This document shows, in pieces, positions 34,299 through 41,920 of a stretch of 64,000 nt of DNA. A program made the translations under genes and the position numbers. Position 1 is the stretch's first letter; each line of letters starts with the position of its first letter. This DNA is from Aestuariibaculum marinum. Its GTDB lineage: Bacteria > Bacteroidota > Bacteroidia > Flavobacteriales > Flavobacteriaceae. The stretch is taken from contig NZ_JACVXD010000006.1 in the NCBI RefSeq assembly GCF_014596975.1, forward strand, positions 94,538-158,537. Reading direction: 5' to 3'. A model generated the notes under the pieces. The model saw only the letters and a program-made list of their open reading frames with translations. It was not told the DNA's origin and did no database searches.

Positions 34299-36392
34299 AT
34301 GCAAAGTTTTAGAACAGAAATAGAGAATCCAGTTGTAGAAAAGGATATTATTGAGTTAGCGAAAAAGATTGAGCTGTTCAATAATGGAAATATAGATGAA
34401 GAGAAATTCAGGAGTCTTCGTTTAGCTCGTGGTGTTTACGGTCAGCGTCAGGAAGGCGTTCAAATGATTCGTATTAAATTACCTTACGGAAAAGTAAAGA
34501 GCAACCAGTTACGAAGAATCTCTGATGTAAGTGACGAGTATTCTCGTGGACGTTTACATATTACAACGCGTCAGGATATACAGATTCACTACGTAGATTT
34601 GAATAGAACGCCTGAGCTTTGGGCAGAACTTGAAAAAGATGATGTGACGTTAAGAGAGGCTTGTGGTAATACGGTGCGTAACGTAACGGCAAGTGAAACT
34701 GCAGGTATCGATGTAAACGAACCTTTCGATGTGTCGCCTTATGCCGATGCATTATATAAGTTCTTTTTACGTAACCCAATTTGTCAGGAAATGGGCCGTA
34801 AGTTTAAAGTATCGTTTTCATCAACCGATGAAGATACAGGATTAGCTTACATGCACGATTTAGGTTTTATTGCGAAAGTTGAAAATGGTGTTCGCGGATT
34901 TAAAGTGATGATTGGTGGTGGACTTGGGTCACAACCACGTCATGCCGATGTACTTTATGATTTTCTTCCGAGTGATAAAATCATCCCAACAATGGAAGGT
35001 GTTTTAAGAATTTTCGACCGCTATGGCGAGCGTAAAAGCCGTGCCAAAGCGCGTATGAAATTTTTAATTAAAGACATTGGGCTAGATGCTTTCAAGGCTT
35101 TAGTTGAAGAAGAACAAAAAGCGATTGAATTTAAAACGGTTGCGATTGATGCTGATGCTTACGAAGCTTCGGTACCAGTTTCTGTTGAAGCGCCAAAGGT
35201 TGAAATAAAAGACGAACAAGAATACCAGACATGGGTAGCGACAAACCTTATTCCTCAAAAGCAGCAAGGCTATGTGGCGATTGGAATAAAAGTACTTTTA
35301 GGTGATTTTTATACAGATAAAGCGCGTTTGTTAGCCGATTTAGTGGATCAGTATGCCGCTGGAGAAATTCGTTTAACCCTACGTCAAAACATTGTAATCC
35401 CTTTTGTTAAAGAAGAACTAGTGCCGTTTTTTTATACCGAATTAGAAAAATTAGGTTTTGTAGAAGTTGGTTACAATAAAGCAGTAGATATCACAGCGTG
35501 TCCGGGAACCGATACCTGTAATTTAGGTATTGCGAGTAGTACAGGAATTGCGGACGAGTTAGAGCGCGTTATTAAAGCTGAATATCCACAATATGTAAAC
35601 AACGAAGATGTTGTGATTAAGATTAGTGGTTGTATGAATGCCTGTGGTCAGCATAATATGGCTAATATTGGATTCCAGGGAATGTCTGTTCGTACGCCAG
35701 ATAAATTAGTAGCACCAGCCTTACAGGTATTGTTAGGTGGTGGTAATTTAGGAGACGGAAACGGGGTGTTTGCAGATAAGGTGGTAAAAGTGCCAAGTCG
35801 TAGAGGACCTGAGGCATTACGTCGAATTTTAAATGATTTTGAGGCAAATTCCAACGGAAAATCGTTTATTGGATATTATAAAGCCACAGGAGATCGTTAT
35901 TTTTATGATTTATTAAATGATCTTCAGGATGTTACCAATTTAACCCCAGAAGATTTTATTGATTGGGGTAATGAAGAAAAGTATGAAAAGGAGATTGGTA
36001 TTGGAGAGTGTGCAGGTGTTGTTATCGATTTAGTGGCAACCTTGTTCTTAGAAAGTGAAGAAAAAATTGAAAATGCACAGGAATCTTTAAAAGATAAAGT
36101 GTATTCAAGTGCTATTTATCACGCCTATAGTTCTTTGGTTAACTCAGCGAAAGCTATTTTATTAGCCGAAAACAAAAAAACAAACACACATGCAGGCATC
36201 ATTAGTGATTTCGATAAGTTGTTTGTTGAAACTGGTAAATTAGATTTAGGAGCTTCATTCTCTGATATCATCTATCAAATTAATAAATTTGCTCCTACAG
36301 AGGAGTTTGCTGTAAGGTATATTGCTGAAGCAAATCAGTTTTTAGATAAAGTGAGAGCTTTTAGAGAAGCTGATAAAAGTGTAGTAGCCTAA
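34299..36392 (+). CDS. Siroheme sulfite reductase with C-terminal HEPN-like domain
   Basis: This 697-residue protein combines two parts. Residues 1-560 are a nitrite/sulfite reductase of the ferredoxin-linked type, with two ferredoxin-like repeats (LHITTRQDIQIHYVD and IRLTLRQNIVIPFV). The [4Fe-4S]-siroheme ligands Cys401, Cys407 (CPGTDTC), Cys445 and Cys449 (CMNAC) are all present. Residues about 565-690 are all-helical and resemble HEPN domains (SLKDKVYSSAIYHAYSSLVNSAKAILL), without an obvious RxxxxH nuclease motif. The operon context (cysH, siroheme genes) points to sulfite. The HEPN part may bind nucleotide or a partner protein; that is inference. Confidence 0.88.
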   Translation: MQSFRTEIENPVVEKDIIELAKKIELFNNGNIDEEKFRSLRLARGVYGQRQEGVQMIRIKLPYGKVKSNQLRRISDVSDEYSRGRLHITTRQDIQIHYVDLNRTPELWAELEKDDVTLREACGNTVRNVTASETAGIDVNEPFDVSPYADALYKFFLRNPICQEMGRKFKVSFSSTDEDTGLAYMHDLGFIAKVENGVRGFKVMIGGGLGSQPRHADVLYDFLPSDKIIPTMEGVLRIFDRYGERKSRAKARMKFLIKDIGLDAFKALVEEEQKAIEFKTVAIDADAYEASVPVSVEAPKVEIKDEQEYQTWVATNLIPQKQQGYVAIGIKVLLGDFYTDKARLLADLVDQYAAGEIRLTLRQNIVIPFVKEELVPFFYTELEKLGFVEVGYNKAVDITACPGTDTCNLGIASSTGIADELERVIKAEYPQYVNNEDVVIKISGCMNACGQHNMANIGFQGMSVRTPDKLVAPALQVLLGGGNLGDGNGVFADKVVKVPSRRGPEALRRILNDFEANSNGKSFIGYYKATGDRYFYDLLNDLQDVTNLTPEDFIDWGNEEKYEKEIGIGECAGVVIDLVATLFLESEEKIENAQESLKDKVYSSAIYHAYSSLVNSAKAILLAENKKTNTHAGIISDFDKLFVETGKLDLGASFSDIIYQINKFAPTEEFAVRYIAEANQFLDKVRAFREADKSVVA

Positions 36393-36414
36393 TAGCTATT
36401 TAAAAAATAGAGCT

Positions 36415-37179
36415 ATGAGTGAAATAACCCCAAAATTAACAGTTGTAGGTGCCGGACCTGGAGATGTAGAGTTAATTACATTAAAAGCCATTAAAGCCAT
36501 TGAAGCTGCTAATGTGATTCTTTACGATGCGCTAATAAATGAAGAACTTTTAAAATATGCTTCAGCAGATGCTGAGTTGATTTTTGTGGGTAAACGAAAA
36601 GGATGTTATGCTTTTCAACAAGAACAAATCAACGAGTTAATTGTTGCTAAGGCGAAAGAAAAAGGTCATGTAGTGCGATTAAAAGGAGGTGATCCGTTTA
36701 TTTTTGGTCGCGGTGCAGAAGAAATAGATTATGTAAGAGGTTTTGGATTGGAAACGTTTGTAGTGCCAGGAATTACATCGGCTATTGCAGTGCCAGCGTA
36801 TCAAGGTATTCCGTTAACAAAGCGCGGGTCTTCTGAAAGTTTTTGGGTGATTACTGCGACTACTAAAAACCATAGTTTATCAACCGATGTGCCTTTGGCG
36901 GCGAAGTCAACAGCAACAGTTGTTATCCTAATGGGAATGCATAAACTGGCTGAAATTGTTGAAATTTTTAAATCAGAAGGAAAGCAGGATACGCCAATGG
37001 CAATCATTCAAAATGGTACAAGAGCAGATGAAAATGTGGGCATTGGAACCGTTAACACCATTGAAGCTATCGTAGCAGAAAAACAATTAGCCTCGCCGGC
37101 AATTATTGTTATTGGCGATGTGGTTGAAAACCGTGTTGAATTATCTTCTGTTAGTGAAGAAGTAAATAAATTGGTTTAG
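36415..37179 (+). CDS. cobA: Uroporphyrinogen-III C-methyltransferase
   Basis: This 254-residue SAM-dependent enzyme makes precorrin-2, the siroheme precursor. VVGAGPGDVELITLKAIKAIEAANVILYDALI is the first signature, VRLKGGDPFIFGRGAEEIDYVR the second, and PGITSAIAVPAYQGIPLTKRG the third. It supplies siroheme to the upstream sulfite reductase. It sits 22 bp behind that gene and 9 bp before the siroheme synthase N-domain gene. Confidence 0.95.
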   Translation: MSEITPKLTVVGAGPGDVELITLKAIKAIEAANVILYDALINEELLKYASADAELIFVGKRKGCYAFQQEQINELIVAKAKEKGHVVRLKGGDPFIFGRGAEEIDYVRGFGLETFVVPGITSAIAVPAYQGIPLTKRGSSESFWVITATTKNHSLSTDVPLAAKSTATVVILMGMHKLAEIVEIFKSEGKQDTPMAIIQNGTRADENVGIGTVNTIEAIVAEKQLASPAIIVIGDVVENRVELSSVSEEVNKLV

Positions 37180-37188
37180 TTTTAAAAT

Positions 37189-37767
37189 ATGGAAAGGAAT
37201 AATTTATATCCTATTTTTTTAAAGACAAGCCAGTTAAATGTACTCATCGTAGGAGGGGGAAATGTTGCTGAAGAAAAATTAGGATTTCTATTAAAATCAA
37301 GTCCAGATGCGAATGTTACCATAGTGTCGCCAATGTTTAGGGAAGGCACGCTGGCTTTAGCAGAAAAAGGAAATGTAAAATTAATAGAGTCGAAGTATAA
37401 AAAGCGTTTTTTAAAAGGACATCATATTGTTATTGCAACTACCGATGTGCCTGAAGTTAATGTGAAAGTACATAAGCATTGTCGTAAGCGAAGTATATTA
37501 ATAAACGTTGCTGATAATCCACCATATTGCGATTTTTATATGGGCGGAATCGTCACGAAAGGTAACGTAAAAGTAGCGATTTCAACAAACGGGAAATCGC
37601 CAACAACAGCCAAACGATTGCGTCAGTTTTTTGAGGATGTTATTCCTGAAAACGTAGACGATTTGGTGAAAAATTTAAATGAATATAGAAAAACAATAAA
37701 AGGGGATTTCGAACATAAAGTGGAAACGCTAAACGAATTTACCAAAGGATTAATTGAAAAAAGATAG
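37189..37767 (+). CDS. Precorrin-2 dehydrogenase / sirohydrochlorin ferrochelatase (CysG N-domain, Met8-like)
   Basis: This 192-residue protein corresponds to the N-terminal half of CysG. It has the NAD-binding LIVGGGNVAEEKLGFLLKS, the conserved NVADNPPYCDFYMGGIVTKGNVKVAISTNGKSPTTAKRLR, and a short C-terminal helical part. It oxidises precorrin-2 and inserts iron to make siroheme. In enterobacteria the two activities of CysG are fused; here the methyltransferase is a separate upstream gene. Confidence 0.92.
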   Translation: MERNNLYPIFLKTSQLNVLIVGGGNVAEEKLGFLLKSSPDANVTIVSPMFREGTLALAEKGNVKLIESKYKKRFLKGHHIVIATTDVPEVNVKVHKHCRKRSILINVADNPPYCDFYMGGIVTKGNVKVAISTNGKSPTTAKRLRQFFEDVIPENVDDLVKNLNEYRKTIKGDFEHKVETLNEFTKGLIEKR

Positions 37768-37785
37768 TTATTAAAAAGTCATAAA

Positions 37786-38838
37786 ATGATTAAAACAGAC
37801 ATACTTATAATAGGTGCGGGACCAACTGGATTATTTACAGTTTTTGAGGCAGGATTGTTGAAACTTAAATGTCATTTAATTGATGCGTTAGCTCAACCTG
37901 GCGGACAGTGTTCAGAGATATACCCTAAAAAGCCAATTTATGATATTCCTGGGTTTCCAGAAGTATTGGCTGGTGATTTAACAAAAAATTTGTTAGAGCA
38001 AGGAAAACAATTCGAACCTGGATTCACTTTAGGCGAGCGTGCTGAAACTATTGAAAAACAAGAAGACGGTTCATTTATTGTAACAACTAATAAAGGTACA
38101 AAACACCATGCGCCAGTAGTTGCTATAGCAGGAGGGTTAGGGTCTTTTGAACCAAGAAAGCCAGCTATTGAAGGTTTAGAAAATTATGAAGATAAGGGTG
38201 TGGAGTACATGATTAAAGATCCTGAAGTGTACCGTAACAAACGTGTTGTGATTTCAGGTGGTGGAGATTCTGCTTTAGATTGGAGTATTTTCCTTGCCGA
38301 TGTTGCTTCAGAAGTAACCTTAATTCATAGAAGAAATGAGTTTAGAGGTGCATTAGATTCTGTTGAAAAAGTAGGGGAGTTAAAACTTTTAGGAAAAATA
38401 AACTTAATTACACCAGCTGAAGTAACGGGGTTACATGGTGATGGTAAAATAGAAGCTGTAACTGTAACTAAAGATGGTGAAGAATCTCGTATCGAAACCG
38501 ATCATTTTATTCCTTTATTCGGGTTATCACCAAAATTAGGTCCGATTGGAAATTGGGGATTAGAAATTGAGAAAAATGCTATTAAAGTAGATAACTCAAG
38601 AAATTACCAAACCAATATTGACGGTATTTTTGCTATTGGTGATGTTAATACTTATCCGGAAAAATTAAAATTAATTCTTTGTGGATTCCACGAAGCAACA
38701 TTAATGTGTCAGGCGGCCTATCGCATCATCAACCCAGGTAAAAAATATGTGTTAAAATATACAACCGTAAGTGGTATTGATGGATTCGACGGGTCTCGTA
38801 AAGAAGCACCAAAGGCAGTTGTGCAGTCTATTCAATAA
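37786..38838 (+). CDS. Ferredoxin/flavodoxin-NADP+ reductase, thioredoxin-reductase-like
   Basis: This 350-residue flavoprotein has an FAD motif (IIGAGPTGLFTVFEAG), an NADPH motif (VVISGGGDSALDWSIFLA) and the C-terminal FAIGDVNTYPEKLKLILCGFHEATL. It lacks the CxxC redox pair of true thioredoxin reductases, which identifies the ferredoxin-NADP reductase subtype of this family. In this operon it likely reduces the ferredoxin that feeds the sulfite reductase. The final gene in the block before a 160-bp gap, it lies 18 bp after the siroheme gene. Confidence 0.9.
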   Translation: MIKTDILIIGAGPTGLFTVFEAGLLKLKCHLIDALAQPGGQCSEIYPKKPIYDIPGFPEVLAGDLTKNLLEQGKQFEPGFTLGERAETIEKQEDGSFIVTTNKGTKHHAPVVAIAGGLGSFEPRKPAIEGLENYEDKGVEYMIKDPEVYRNKRVVISGGGDSALDWSIFLADVASEVTLIHRRNEFRGALDSVEKVGELKLLGKINLITPAEVTGLHGDGKIEAVTVTKDGEESRIETDHFIPLFGLSPKLGPIGNWGLEIEKNAIKVDNSRNYQTNIDGIFAIGDVNTYPEKLKLILCGFHEATLMCQAAYRIINPGKKYVLKYTTVSGIDGFDGSRKEAPKAVVQSIQ

Positions 38839-38909
38839 GATAATGTAATTTTGATTGGAGTGTAAACTTCATGAAATTATATCGACCATAACTGTATACT
38901 TTAATTTTT

Positions 38910-38979
38910 TAAGATGCAATTCATATAGTTAAGACGTTCAAAATAAAGAGAATCGATTAATTATGCGAATTGCATCTTA
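38910..38979 (+). repeat. 13-bp perfect inverted repeat before cysE
   Basis: TAAGATGCAATTC (38910-38922) and GAATTGCATCTTA (38967-38979) are perfect inverted repeats separated by 44 bp of AT-rich sequence. The right arm ends 20 bp before the cysE ATG. No T-run follows, so it is not a simple terminator. It could be a leader hairpin, an operator pair or an invertible segment. Confidence 0.7.
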
Positions 38980-38999
38980 GCGTTAAAATCCATAAACTA

Positions 39000-39770
39000 A
39001 TGAAACCGTGTAAAGAGTTAAACGATAAGTTGGTTAATAAGAAATATAATGTTCGTCTAAAGGATGTTGTAGAGAGTTTTACTAAAAACTTATTTTATTA
39101 TTTGTTCGACGCTCATGATGATGAGTTAGAATGTCTTAAAACAACATTTTTAGAAATCGCTTGTAACTTTCAGATAGATAACGGTGAGGCTGTTTGGAAT
39201 GAATTTCAAACTAAATTTCCAACCATCAAACAAAAACTGGAATTAGATGCGGTGGCTGTTGTAAATTTCGACCCGGCAACTAAAAGCTTAGAAGAAGTCT
39301 ATTTGGCTTGCCCTGGGTTTTATGCCATTTCTATTTATCGTTTAAGTCATGAATTGTACGTCCAGCAAGTGCCGATTATTCCAAGGATGATGAGTGAATA
39401 TGTGCATGGCATTACCGGTATCGATATTCACCCTGGAGCGACCATAGGTGAATCTTTTTTCTTAGATCATGGTACAGGAATCGTTATTGGGGAAACCTCA
39501 ATAATCAAAAATAACGTTAAGATTTTTCAAGGGGTGACCTTAGGGGGTATTCAGGTGAAAAAGAGCATGGAATCTACCAAGCGTCATCCAACTATAGAAG
39601 ATAATGTGACTATTTACGCCAATGCAACAATCCTTGGAGGTGATATTTCAATCGGCGCAAACAGTACCATTGGCGCAAACGTTTGGATTACGCAATCTGT
39701 TCCAGAAAATTCATTAGTAACCTATCAAACCGAAATAAAAATCAGACCCAAAAAGAATGGCATTCGTTAA
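39000..39770 (+). CDS. cysE: Serine O-acetyltransferase
   Basis: This 256-residue hexapeptide-repeat acetyltransferase makes O-acetylserine for cysteine. An N-terminal helical domain is followed by the left-handed beta-helix: GIDIHPGATIGESFFLDHGTGIVIGETSIIKNNVKIFQGVTLGG, with the catalytic His in DHGTG. The usual C-terminal tail is KIRPKKNGIR, without a terminal Ile residue exactly as in the SAT-OASS complex peptide. A longer frame from a TTG at 38970 would run through the inverted repeat and is unlikely. The gene overlaps cysM by 14 bp, so the two enzymes of cysteine synthesis are translationally coupled. Confidence 0.92.
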   Translation: MKPCKELNDKLVNKKYNVRLKDVVESFTKNLFYYLFDAHDDELECLKTTFLEIACNFQIDNGEAVWNEFQTKFPTIKQKLELDAVAVVNFDPATKSLEEVYLACPGFYAISIYRLSHELYVQQVPIIPRMMSEYVHGITGIDIHPGATIGESFFLDHGTGIVIGETSIIKNNVKIFQGVTLGGIQVKKSMESTKRHPTIEDNVTIYANATILGGDISIGANSTIGANVWITQSVPENSLVTYQTEIKIRPKKNGIR

Positions 39771-40647
39771 AGGTATTTTAAATCATATAGGAAACACACC
39801 ACTTGTTGAGGCAAGTCATTTGGTAGGAAAAGAAGGCGTAAAACTGTATTTAAAACTTGAAGGCGATAATCCGGGAGGCAGTGTTAAAGATCGTGCGGCT
39901 TTCAATATGATTAATGAAGCCTTAAAACGAAGTGATATTAAACCAGGTGGCACTTTAGTTGAAGCTACAAGTGGAAATACAGGTATTGCTTTGGCGTTGA
40001 TTGCGAATTTATTCGGGTTGAACATGATTTTAATAATGCCTGAAAATTCGACTGAAGAACGTGTGAAAACCATGCGTGCTTACGGAGCAGAAGTAATTTT
40101 AACACCCGCCGATGTTGGTATTGAAGGGTCTCGTGATTTAGCATTTAAACTGCGTGACGAAAAAGGCTATGTGTTATTAAATCAGTTTGAAAATAACGAT
40201 AACTGGAAAGCACATTACAAAACTACAGGGCCTGAAATCTGGAAAGATACCAATGGAGAAGTAACACATTTCGTGTCGGCTATGGGAACAACAGGGACCA
40301 TTATGGGGGTGTCAACGTTTTTAAAAGAACAAAATAAAGACATAACTATTGTAGGTGCGCAACCTGAAGATGGTGCTAAAATTCCTGGAATTAGAAAATG
40401 GCCGGAAGAATATGTGCCAAAATTTTTCGACCGATCTAAAGTCGATATAGTTGTCGATGTAAGTGAAGAAAATGCAAAAAACACAACCAAAAGACTGGCT
40501 AAAGAAGCAGGTGTTTTTGCAGGAATGAGTAGTGGCGGGGCCGTGTATTGTGCTTTAGAGATAGCTAAGACCATCGATAAAGGTGTTATTGTGGCCATTA
40601 TTTGCGATCGTGGTGACCGATATTTGTCTTCCTCCTTATTCGAATAA
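39757..40647 (+). CDS. cysM: Cysteine synthase B (O-acetylserine sulfhydrylase)
   Basis: This 296-residue PLP enzyme makes cysteine from O-acetylserine and sulfide. GNTPLVEASHLV, the PLP-lysine segment NPGGSVKDRAAFNMI (Lys near residue 43), EATSGNTGIALALIA and MGTTGTIMGVSTFLKEQ are all present. The residues EYVP and DRSKVD in the C-terminal lobe, with the shortish length, agree with the CysM subgroup rather than CysK. It closes the sulfur-assimilation cluster. Confidence 0.92.
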   Translation: MAFVKGILNHIGNTPLVEASHLVGKEGVKLYLKLEGDNPGGSVKDRAAFNMINEALKRSDIKPGGTLVEATSGNTGIALALIANLFGLNMILIMPENSTEERVKTMRAYGAEVILTPADVGIEGSRDLAFKLRDEKGYVLLNQFENNDNWKAHYKTTGPEIWKDTNGEVTHFVSAMGTTGTIMGVSTFLKEQNKDITIVGAQPEDGAKIPGIRKWPEEYVPKFFDRSKVDIVVDVSEENAKNTTKRLAKEAGVFAGMSSGGAVYCALEIAKTIDKGVIVAIICDRGDRYLSSSLFE

Positions 40648-40699
40648 CGGGAACTTTTTATTTTTCCTCATTTCATGAGGATAAAAAAAATATATATAG

Positions 40700-40707
40700 T
40701 ATTTTTG
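40700..40707 (+). promoter_or_regulatory. -7 promoter element ahead of the metH riboswitch
   Basis: TATTTTTG fits the Bacteroidota -7 consensus TAnnTTTG. It would start transcription near 40714, 24 bp before the riboswitch. A matching TTTG at -33 is not evident. Confidence 0.45.
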
Positions 40708-40737
40708 CAGCCCTAGTTCATAAACTTAATAATTAAT

Positions 40738-40860
40738 GTTATCAAGAAAGGTAGAGGGAATAGACCCGTTGAAGCCTTGGCAACCCTTTATCTTTTAAAG
40801 AAGGTGCTACGTTCTACTGCTCGTCCTGAATTTATTTCAGGAACTAATCAGAAAGATAAC
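40738..40860 (+). ncRNA. SAM-I (S-box) riboswitch upstream of metH
   Basis: This is a second copy of the S-box. It starts GTTATCAAGAAAGGTAGAGG and continues with AGACCC, GAAGCCTTGGCAACCC and AAGGTGCTACGTTCTACT. The P3/P4-like arm TCCTGAATTTATTTCAGGA and the closing AAAGATAAC complete it, with P1 again GTTATC/GATAAC. Arm lengths differ from the first copy at 22991, so it is not a recent duplication. It lies 50 bp upstream of metH and should repress methionine synthase when SAM is plentiful. No intrinsic terminator is visible between it and the ATG, so translation control is more likely. Confidence 0.93.
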
Positions 40861-40909
40861 GGAAAGTCTTTTTACTTTTCTTGATGACATACAGATATAA
40901 ATTATCAAA

Positions 40910-41917
40910 ATGTCAAACATACACAAAGCCTTAGAGGAGCGTATTTTAGTGTTAGATGGAGCCATGGGAACCATGTTACAACGCTATAAATTTACTGAAG
41001 AAGATTTTAGAGGCGAGCGTTTTAAAGATTATCCAACGCCTTTACAGGGGAATAATGACTTATTGTCTATTACCCAACCGCAGGCTATAAAAGAAGTTCA
41101 TGCTAAATATTTTGAGGCAGGAGCCGATATCGTAGAAACCAATACTTTTTCGGGAACCACTATTGCTATGGCCGATTATCAAATGGAAGACTTGGTGTAT
41201 GAATTGAACTATGAATCTGCAAAAATAGCAAAGGAAGTTGCTGACGAGTTTACAGCTAAAGAGCCACATAAACCGCGTTTTGTAGCGGGGTCCATCGGAC
41301 CAACAAACCGTACGGCAAGCATGTCTCCCGATGTTAACGATCCTGGATATCGTGCCGTGACTTTTGACGAATTACGTATCGCATACAAACAACAAGTTGA
41401 AGCGTTGTTAGATGGTGGTGCTGATTTATTATTAGTAGAAACGGTGTTCGATACTTTAAATGCCAAAGCCGCATTATTCGCTATTGAAGAGGTTAAAGAA
41501 GAACGAAATATCGAAATTCCTGTAATGTTAAGCGGTACGATTACTGATGCTTCAGGAAGAACGTTATCAGGACAAACAGCCGAAGCCTTTTTAATTTCAG
41601 TATCTCATATTCCATTATTATCTATCGGTTTTAACTGTGCGTTAGGTGCCAATTTATTACAACCGCACTTAGAAGCGATTGCAAATAAAACTGATTTTGC
41701 AATTTCGGCACATCCCAATGCCGGATTACCAAATGCTTTTGGAGAATATGATGAATCTCCAGAAGAAATGGGTGAGCAGATTGAAGAATATTTAAAGAAA
41801 AATTTAATAAACATAATTGGGGGATGCTGCGGAACCACACCGGAGCATATTAAAGTTATTGCAGATTTAGCTGCAAAATACAAACCAAGAAAAGTAGTTG
41901 AAACAGCGACACTTTAA
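40910..41917 (+). CDS. metH: Methionine synthase, homocysteine-binding subunit (MetH N-terminal part)
   Basis: This 335-residue protein is the homocysteine S-methyltransferase barrel of cobalamin-dependent MetH. LVLDGAMGTMLQRY opens it, and VETNTFSGTTIAMADY, VAGSIGPTNRT and GFNCALGANLL (zinc Cys) follow. IIGGCCGTTPEHI provides the last two zinc Cys. In E. coli this is the first module of a single 1227-residue chain. Here it is its own gene, three bases ahead of the remaining modules, so the enzyme must assemble from two subunits. Confidence 0.95.
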   Translation: MSNIHKALEERILVLDGAMGTMLQRYKFTEEDFRGERFKDYPTPLQGNNDLLSITQPQAIKEVHAKYFEAGADIVETNTFSGTTIAMADYQMEDLVYELNYESAKIAKEVADEFTAKEPHKPRFVAGSIGPTNRTASMSPDVNDPGYRAVTFDELRIAYKQQVEALLDGGADLLLVETVFDTLNAKAALFAIEEVKEERNIEIPVMLSGTITDASGRTLSGQTAEAFLISVSHIPLLSIGFNCALGANLLQPHLEAIANKTDFAISAHPNAGLPNAFGEYDESPEEMGEQIEEYLKKNLINIIGGCCGTTPEHIKVIADLAAKYKPRKVVETATL

Positions 41918-41920
41918 TAC

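Noticed and set aside
38970-39000. TTG start for cysE ten codons upstream
   Set aside because: The extension would be encoded by the right arm of the inverted repeat and does not resemble CysE. ATG at 39000 is adequate.
40663-40690. CCTCAT-TTC-ATGAGG hairpin after cysM as a terminator
   Set aside because: On the plus strand it is followed by a run of A, not T. It could work only on the minus strand, where no gene ends.
40855-40912. Alternative pairing of the P1 strand GATAA with TTATC just before the metH ATG
   Set aside because: This would hide the start codon when SAM is low, opposite to the expected control. The 5-bp match can be chance in AT-rich DNA.
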